Source: Enoplolaimus lenunculus (taxonomy: Eukaryota; Nematoda; Enoplea; Enoplida; Thoracostomopsidae). From it: a stretch of DNA of 64,000 nt. Of the stretch, positions 58,303-64,000 are shown piece after piece (the first letter of the stretch is position 1; each line of letters starts with the position of its first letter). The stretch spans positions 1-64,000 of the forward strand of contig JASANG010001666.1 of assembly GCA_030248215.1 (NCBI GenBank). Direction: 5' to 3'. The notes under the pieces are model-generated. The model searched no databases, was not told the DNA's origin, and was given only the letters and a program-made list of their open reading frames with translations. The position numbers and the translations under genes were made by a program.

Positions 58303-58374
58303 GGCTGGAGCGGGGATCGAACCCTCAGCCTGCGGATTCTTAAAGCGAGAACTCTACCACTGCGCCACGTAGCC
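58303..58374 (-). tRNA. tRNA-like pseudogene (Gly-tRNA-like body)
   Basis: On the minus strand GGCTACG opens, followed by an A-box-like TGGCGCAGTGGTAGAG and a perfect B box GGGTTCGATCC, ending TCCAGCC. The acceptor pairs 5 of 7, and the anticodon arm needs an enlarged loop and has a mismatch, so no anticodon is assigned. Could be a pseudogene or a SINE head. It sits inside the family K block. Confidence 0.5.
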
Positions 58375-58884
58375 CGCCTCTCCAACTGCATTTTTCGTCG
58401 ACTATATGCCGACCGTATGCTGCCAGCTAGCATACATGCACTGCACTTTAGTCACTCAAAGGAGCAAATCGCCCGATATGCGTCTAAATTAGCTGTCTAG
58501 GTTTTGAAATTTTTACCTTAAAAGTAAGGTGAAATATTTGCAGTAAATAAATATAAAACTGAATGTTTTTTAATGTTAATTGTTCGTCGAATTTTTGTGA
58601 TCCGCCGATTGCAAATAGATACGCCAAAGTTTCGACAACATAAATAAATTAGACATATATGGTATAATATAAAAAATATGGAAATAAACATACAAGTTGC
58701 TCAAATTGTGCTAATTCCTTTGTTATCAAGGATATAGGAACTGGTATTTGTTGGGACAAATGGTACCCTCGATGCCGCGCACAGAGGCTACAATATTGAA
58801 TCGCGGTGCAGCGGCGGCCGTGGTTCGCGAACACGTGCCAGCTAGCATACATACAGTGCACTGCACTGTATTACATGTGCACAT

Positions 58885-58970
58885 AAAGGACAAGCATGTC
58901 TCACATGCTTACATAAAGCTTAAGCGTACTCTTACGAAAAACCTTCCGCCCCTGATCTGTACATGGGCTC
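58885..58970. mobile_element. Family B fragment
   Basis: CATAAAGCTTAAGCG then ACCTTCCGCCCCTGATCTGT and ACATGGGCTC; terminal part only. Confidence 0.7.
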
Positions 58971-59206
58971 ACAATAAAAACCCTCAAAAATTTCAAATCT
59001 ATTCTTTTTGCGCATGAATTCGCCCTTATTGTTACTTCAGGGTGGTCTGACCTTTTCAACTTTTATATTTCCGGTTCAAATTAACCTTTTGAACTTTGCC
59101 TTTTCCAGGGTACTATTCATTATAAAATTAAAAGTTGCAGTTCTATTCTATTCAACGATACTACTTCTACATTTTCTTTTCGCAGCATGTAGTATTACAA
59201 TTATTA

Positions 59207-59504
59207 CCTCTTCCAGACTGCTATACAGAAATTTTATTCAATTGACATGACTCGTCGTTGTAAAAGTAATTTATCTTGAGTAGTTTGAAACACAAATTTT
59301 AATTATATTAACCTATTGCAGATACTCAGTAACTTTGTGCATAGCAGTTGCAAAAGCTGTTTCGAAATTTGAAATAAACCCAAACAGTGTTCACATATAC
59401 TATTGTAAACCTTTTCCCTGCATTTAATTTTTATGCCCTCTTAAATTTTATTCAATTTATTAAGCCTTTTCCAGTGCAAATATTTTACAGCAGTCTGGAA
59501 GAGA
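59207..59504. mobile_element. Short foldback element (CTCTTCCAGACT ends)
   Basis: CCTCTTCCAGACTGCTATAC left and TTTACAGCAGTCTGGAAGAG right pair over ~18 bases. A relative lies at about 57198-57300 (CTCTTCCAGACTACCC, GGCAGTCTGGAAAAG). Confidence 0.65.
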
Positions 59505-59642
59505 GTTAATAAATCAAAATTGAAAACTAATCATTGATAGAATTTCATGTTGAATTTAAGTCCCGTTTTATACTCTGATTCTTAGAGCGTGTGGAATTGA
59601 AATTTGCTAAAACTACGTACGTAAAAACAGAGTTACCAAAAC

Positions 59643-59680
59643 ACCACATCGCGTACGCGTAATATTGTGGTTCCTGCATA
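59643..59680. repeat. Inner inverted repeat, right arm
   Basis: ACCACATCGCGTACGCG and TAATATTGTGGTTCCTGCAT; partner of 56731-56768. Confidence 0.85.
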
Positions 59681-60628
59681 AAATTAAAATTCTACTTCAT
59701 AGCGGCAAGCAGTGATGTTAGCCCCACTAGTTCTCAAATATAGCTCGATATTTGATTCAACAGTATCCTTACTGTAGTGAAAACGACGCTCCATTGAATT
59801 GATTTTCAAAAATCTGGTTCCTGTTATATATAATTTCATAAGACTTCATATTTAAAGTTTTGAAATGTTCAAATGCTTAACTGCATTTAAAGTTAAAACC
59901 AAGTTGTTCCTGTGCTTTGAGAATTGACAGGCTGCTCTTAGAATTGGCAGGTCTCCCCAATAATATATTTTTACCGGTTAGTAGATCGCTAATACAGTCA
60001 GCTCTACAAGCAATTTTTACTGAAACTGTGAACAATACAGACAAACATACTGCAACAAAAAGTCAAGTCATACTTTATTTTTTTGATAGAATACTAAAGC
60101 CTACATTCCAATTCCGACAAAGGTTTTATTCCAATTCCGCTTCCGACAAAAGTTTACTTCCGATTGGAACCCTGCAAACCAGTATTTTAAAGATCGCTGG
60201 TGATTCGCCCTTTTAATGAAGTTTTACGACATAGCTTCAACGAATTTTACAAATGTATTTTACTAGAAACAACAAAATTTCAAACCCAGCTACTTAAATA
60301 AAGCACGGACTGCACCTGACCAGAAGTTCCACAGACAATAGCATATAGGTTTTCCACCTTAAAACTTCGAAGTTTACCGCGGGTAAAAACTGTGAATTTT
60401 TTACCCGCGGGTATACGCGCGCCTGAAATTATTTACCCGATCCTCGTTTAGACGCGGGTAATGTCCCACTCTGATTATTAAAAAACGATGAACGAATTAA
60501 ATTTTTTCTCCTCGTGCTGCTGCTCTGTCACACTTTTGTGCAGTGTTTTGACACGCAGAAAACGCTCACATAAGAAAAATCGGAAGCTTGGGAGGGAACC
60601 AAGTGGAGGTTCCAGGATTGAAATCGGG

Positions 60629-60925
60629 AAAAAACATAGGGGTGGAGCAGAAGAAACCGATAGGCCCTGGTGAAAAAACATGGCGGTCGACCAGGATGAA
60701 CTGAAGAGAAGTCCAGGAGCAGTAAAACGTGGAGGTCGAGTAGAACCAACCGGGTCTGCCATTTGAAAAAAACCGTGGCGTTAGAGCAGGTGGGGCTGTG
60801 AAGAAACAACCGAGAGTCACTGGTATTGGAACCAGGGGAAAAAACTTGCGGTTTGAGGAAAACGACCAGGGTCCCTTGCGTTTGCAGCAGAAAAAACGCA
60901 GGGGTCGAGCAGAACTAAAAGCGGG
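60629..60925. repeat. Diverged purine-rich minisatellite
   Basis: About six units of roughly 42-75 bp, each opening AAAAAACRTGGNGGTCGAGC-like (60629, 60673, 60725, 60767, 60839, 60892). Open frames here are repeat by-products. Confidence 0.65.
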
Positions 60926-61105
60926 AACCCTTCAATCTTTGCAGATGAGTGGTACGACTAAGGGCATAGTCATCCGTGGGGAATTGAGAGGTCAACCCCT
61001 AGAAATTCTTACAACTTATCCTCCCTTCTAAATTCTGGGACAAACCATAAATGTGGGACAGCTGGGGCGCAGGCTAGCCACAAGGGTACCCCTTCAATCT
61101 TTGCA

Positions 61106-61170
61106 AGAGGCGCGGCTATCAACATGGAACAAACCCTGACCCGCCTGCCCCGGTTATAACGTGAATCCCG
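61106..61170. repeat. Dispersed repeat piece shared with 6195-6260
   Basis: ACATGGAACAAACCCTGACC and CGTGAATCCCGCAT parallel ACATGGAACAAATCGTGACC and CGTAAATCCCGAAT at 6.2 kb. Confidence 0.6.
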
Positions 61171-61900
61171 CATAAGCCCAAGCTTTGATTATAAATGTTG
61201 TGGAAAAGTGTACAAGAACCCTGTTCAATATATGGGTATACCGGATATGATTGTTTTAGTCGCGATATCTTACATATTCTTCACCTACTTGAGATATATA
61301 TGCAACTAAAATTATTCAAGCAGCAACATGTTTTTAAACTTTTCAAAACGTAACCCTTATTCGATATGTTTAATTTTAATTGATTTTCTTTATTTGTCGA
61401 CTCGATAACCCGTATTCTGAATGTGTGTAGCACCTATTACCGTTGGTGATAGGTCTTCCAAGTTTCGAACCAGGGAATGGTGAGGTTTGAAATTCAGCAT
61501 ATTTAATGCATTTTATTTACTCAACTTCCGTGCAAATATTGAGTTCCGCAATTGCATCAGTTCGTTAGTTTGAGAACCTATTACTAACTGGTGATTGGTG
61601 ATATATGCATTTGAGAATACGGGCAAAGAATATTAAGCTGAAAAAATTATAGCTGTATAAGAATTGTTTGATCGGTGTGGCAACATGGAAGTGATTGAAA
61701 AAGCATTATAATTACCTGTGAACGTTGCAAATTCTCTCCAGAATATTTTGAATTTCCGATACTATAACCCTACAATAAATTCATACAAACATTTAGATTT
61801 TAAAACCAACATAATTTTAATCTCGCATACTAAATATAATGCAAACAGCAAACCATCAATACATGAAAGAATGATAGCGTAGCATCGAGCAACAAAAAGA
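61171..61900. other. AT-rich stretch, no feature
   Basis: No gene or shared repeat recognised. Confidence 0.4.
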
Positions 61901-62050
61901 ACAACTCAGTCTGGGTTAATTTAACTCAAAATATTGGGTTGAGAAAGAAATAACTTAACCTTGAGTTAAACTTACTCAACACTGTGGCTTATTGAGTGAA
62001 AAAATTAACTCACACCTGAGTCAACATTTAACTCAACCAAAATTTTTACT
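61901..62050. mobile_element. Possible short foldback element with AACTCA words
   Basis: ACTCAGTCTGGGTTAATTTA on the left, GAGTCAACATTTAACTCAAC on the right; similar style to family D but without CACTG ends. Lies just 3' of the TBCC stop. Confidence 0.45.
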
Positions 62051-62080
62051 GCAAAAAAATTAAACATGTTGTCATTTATA

Positions 62081-62248
62081 TCACGCAACGCTAGTTTTAA
62101 AAGTTTCACGTTCTTCAGGCGGAATTTCACTCCAGTTTGGGGACGCTTGTTCAATTGCGAGCCAGTTAAAATCATCAACGCAGTTCCATTGATTTTTAGC
62201 CGAATGCGATAGACCAGAAAGCGTCCACGCACGATCAATATCTGGATC
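62081..62248 (-). CDS. TBCC: TBCC terminal exon
   Basis: Acceptor ACGAGCAG before 62248; 55 codons plus stop. Codes DPDIDRAWTLSGLSHSAK, NQWNCVDDFNWLA and SPNWSEIPPEERE, the standard end of the protein. Confidence 0.92.
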   Translation of the reverse strand, partial: DPDIDRAWTLSGLSHSAKNQWNCVDDFNWLAIEQASPNWSEIPPEERETFKTSVA

Positions 62249-63273
62249 CTGCTCGTAAAAAAGTAGACACGATTTGTACAACCCCCGAAGTAAATAGTCG
62301 GAAGCGTTGAGTCCATTGGATTTTAAACATTGCCTAAGCGGCAAAACTTTACTTATTCCATTTCATTAAGGAACTACAGACGGTTATTAATCTAAACTTA
62401 ATCCAACGCGCTCTGCCAACCTGATTTCAGCCCTGCTTGCAGCAGGTTTAATAAAACCATAAGCGGAAGCCAAATACTACAATATTTGACTGTAGCGCTC
62501 TCCAGTAATTATTCTGGACACGACAATGATATTGCTCTTCTCTTGTTGTGACACATATCCTCAAGCTTACTTTCAAATCGTACGGTGCAAACTTTAGTGC
62601 CGAACAGTCTTCAATAATTGGTCTTGCTTGTGCGTGAACATAAACATTGCAACGATGTGTTTGATGTGTACGCAATTGATGACATGCGACCACAAACGTA
62701 CTTGACTCACAGTTTTCGATCATGACTGATCTGATATAAAATTTAAGAAATCATATTAAACTGATCAACTTTATTTTAATAGAACATGCAATCATAGGCT
62801 GTTTCTAGGTGATCCACCGACATTTCGAGATAATTCTAGTCATCTTATCTACTAGCAACTCTACTAGTGACAAGTTGATTTAAATTGCAATGTTAGTCTA
62901 TAATAAAATCAGATAATTCTTAATTTCTACAGGAACAGTGCCAAAATCACACATCATCATAATATTATGACCTTATTCGGTCAAGGCACGGAAAAAGAAT
63001 AAGACGGCAATTCTAAAACTGCAAAACTACAATAGCAATGAAATACAGACAACGGGACAACGAGCAGCTACGTGATCAACGAATTCGTTGTGTGGAAAAA
63101 TTATAACTAAACTATTCTAGTGACATTGCTACCATTTTATGTTTATTGTGCCATTTTCAGAAAATTAACATAACTACGTACATACCGCGCGACCGGCCAA
63201 CACATAACTTTACATTTGGTCAAATTGCGCAGCCGTAGCGTTCCAGGTGAGCAACGCATGTTGATTTGACAGT
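62081..63273 (-). CDS. TBCC: Tubulin-folding cofactor C, three 3' exons
   Basis: Exons on the minus strand: 63273-63186, 62730-62571 and 62248-62081 (stop). Junctions are GT-AG with matching phases (2, then 0). The joined product reads GTLRLRNLTKCKVMCWPVAR, SVMIENCESSTFVVACHQLR, ARPIIEDCSALKFAPY and DDFNWLAIEQASPNW, a close match to the C-CAP/cofactor C-like beta-helix domain of TBCC. TBCC is the GTPase-activating factor that stimulates beta-tubulin GTP hydrolysis in the cofactor supercomplex (with D and E) and releases folded tubulin dimers in the cytosol. The conserved Arg of the QLR motif, known as the catalytic arginine finger in this family, is present. The N-terminal spectrin-like domain was not found; its exons must lie upstream of 63273, probably outside the window. 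The entry phase at 63273 (phase 1) confirms a missing upstream exon. Confidence 0.9.
62571..62730 (-). CDS. TBCC: TBCC exon (catalytic QLR and RPIIEDC motifs)
   Basis: Acceptor TATATCAG before 62730 and donor GTAAGC after 62571. Codes SVMIENCESSTFVVACHQLR, then THQTHRCNVYVHAQARPIIE and ALKFAPYDLK, holding the arginine finger. Confidence 0.92.
63186..63273 (-). CDS. TBCC: TBCC exon (C-CAP domain, first visible part)
   Basis: Polypyrimidine tract and CTAG acceptor precede 63273; donor GTATGT follows 63186. Codes DCQINMRCSPGTLRLRNLTK and CKVMCWPVAR (the first D uses one base from the missing upstream exon). Confidence 0.85.
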
Positions 63274-64000
63274 CTAGAAAAAACAACAATACATGCGCCA
63301 GTTTAGTCATGAACACTTCGATGGTTTTCATTAATTTTACGAACGCTCAAATCATCCATTCCAGTTCAAATAACATATATTAATTTCTAAACAGTTCTAA
63401 CTTAAACACATTGTTTGGACATAAGCATGATAGAACACATTAAACGCTGCGTGTAGTACGGTGACCCATCACAAAATTTGGTATTTGTCCATAGACAAAT
63501 GCTTAAGGGTTCAAACCAGAATCACGCATAAAAAGCTAATATGACGTTTTCGAAGCCTAACAATTGATTAGTATGTCTGAAATACGTAGTTTGGGCAAAC
63601 CACTGTGAAGATAGGAAATCTTTCTTTTCAGTCTAGCGCAAGTTATGAAATTGTTTTCCCAAAAATAGAGCGGGGTTTCCCACAGGACTATAATAGATAG
63701 GAATGTGCCAATTAATGAACATCGGCAATAATCGACACTTTTCGTGAGTATTGGCATCGCCACTGCAAAAAATTACCGTAGGTTTGTACTTTACTCTGAG
63801 TTGAAATGTTTTCAATTTGTTCATAGGAATACAGCAGCGCGTCTGATCATGAAACAGTGAAAGCTCTTGCCTTTGCGTTTAAAAATAATTGAAATGAACA
63901 GTCCTTATTGTATTACGGTCGTTTATGAAACCTTATGTAATGCAATTGCGCTCGGTAGTGTCAAAAAGTGTCCATGTTATTAATGGAAAAAAGCAATAAA
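63274..64000. other. Presumed TBCC intron, no further exon identified
   Basis: The TBCC exon at 63186-63273 enters in phase 1, so an upstream exon must exist on the minus strand. I found no frame here that resembles the TBCC N-terminal region. Confidence 0.45.

Larger units (their letters stand above)
56480..60174. mobile_element. Family K transposon-derived block, ~3.7 kb
   Basis: Left part (56490-56650: TCCGATTCCGACTGGC, CGATTTTTCGGTTATGAG) is the reverse complement of the right part of 30690-31105; the right part (60060-60174, ending TTCCGATTGGAACCCTG) is the reverse complement of its left part. An inner inverted pair (56731-56768 and 59643-59680, GCAGGAACCACAATATTA) reinforces the symmetry. 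No transposase frame is visible; other repeats have landed inside. Confidence 0.55.

Noticed and set aside
62005-62316. 103-codon minus-strand frame overlapping TBCC
   Set aside because: Shadow frame over the real TBCC terminal exon.

Overview
This is animal nuclear DNA: AT-rich, intron-bearing genes with GT-AG splice sites, a very high density of short non-autonomous DNA transposons (MITEs), tRNA-like Pol III sequences and minisatellites, and no operons or bacterial signals. The two host genes are an atypical synaptotagmin (synaptotagmin 14/16-like) and tubulin-folding cofactor C, which fits a metazoan. The repeat landscape and TA-rich, intron-invading MITEs would suit a marine invertebrate such as a tunicate, but the sequence alone does not settle the species.

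Layout. 1-47 kb is a gene-poor repeat field: foldback MITEs starting CACTG (families D and E), hAT-like MITEs with TTAGGC-rich cores (families B and C), TTAA-flanked elements carrying a tRNA-like body (family A), a TA-flanked MITE (family J), small GGGCCCGTAGCC palindromes (family F), three tandem copies of an ~840-bp unit (2.94-5.46 kb), a diverged ~178-bp satellite (11.0-11.9 kb), a decayed mariner-like transposase (29.7-30.7 kb, minus), a possible orphan terminal exon (28.5 kb), and two related GC-rich minisatellites (24.5 and 43 kb). 47.05-54.9 kb holds a synaptotagmin-like gene on the plus strand, reconstructed as seven coding exons whose phases all match (580 codons including stop); its introns are full of MITEs. 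56.5-60.2 kb is flanked by inverted ends of one repeat family (K) and looks like a ~3.7-kb transposon-derived block with a degenerate tRNA-like sequence inside. 62.08-63.27 kb holds the last three exons of TBCC on the minus strand; its 5' exons were not found and probably lie beyond the window. The two genes are therefore convergent.

The most distinctive features are (1) a TTAA-flanked, piggyBac-like MITE family carrying an internal tRNA-like Pol III promoter, (2) a hAT-like MITE family with exact 8-bp target duplications whose core is an array of the telomere-like hexamer TTAGGC, and (3) a foldback MITE family built from TGAGTCA/TGACTCA heptamers (AP-1-type sites), inserted repeatedly including in synaptotagmin introns. 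No rRNA gene, CRISPR array or intact transposase was seen. Family letters A-K are labels made for this report, not database names.
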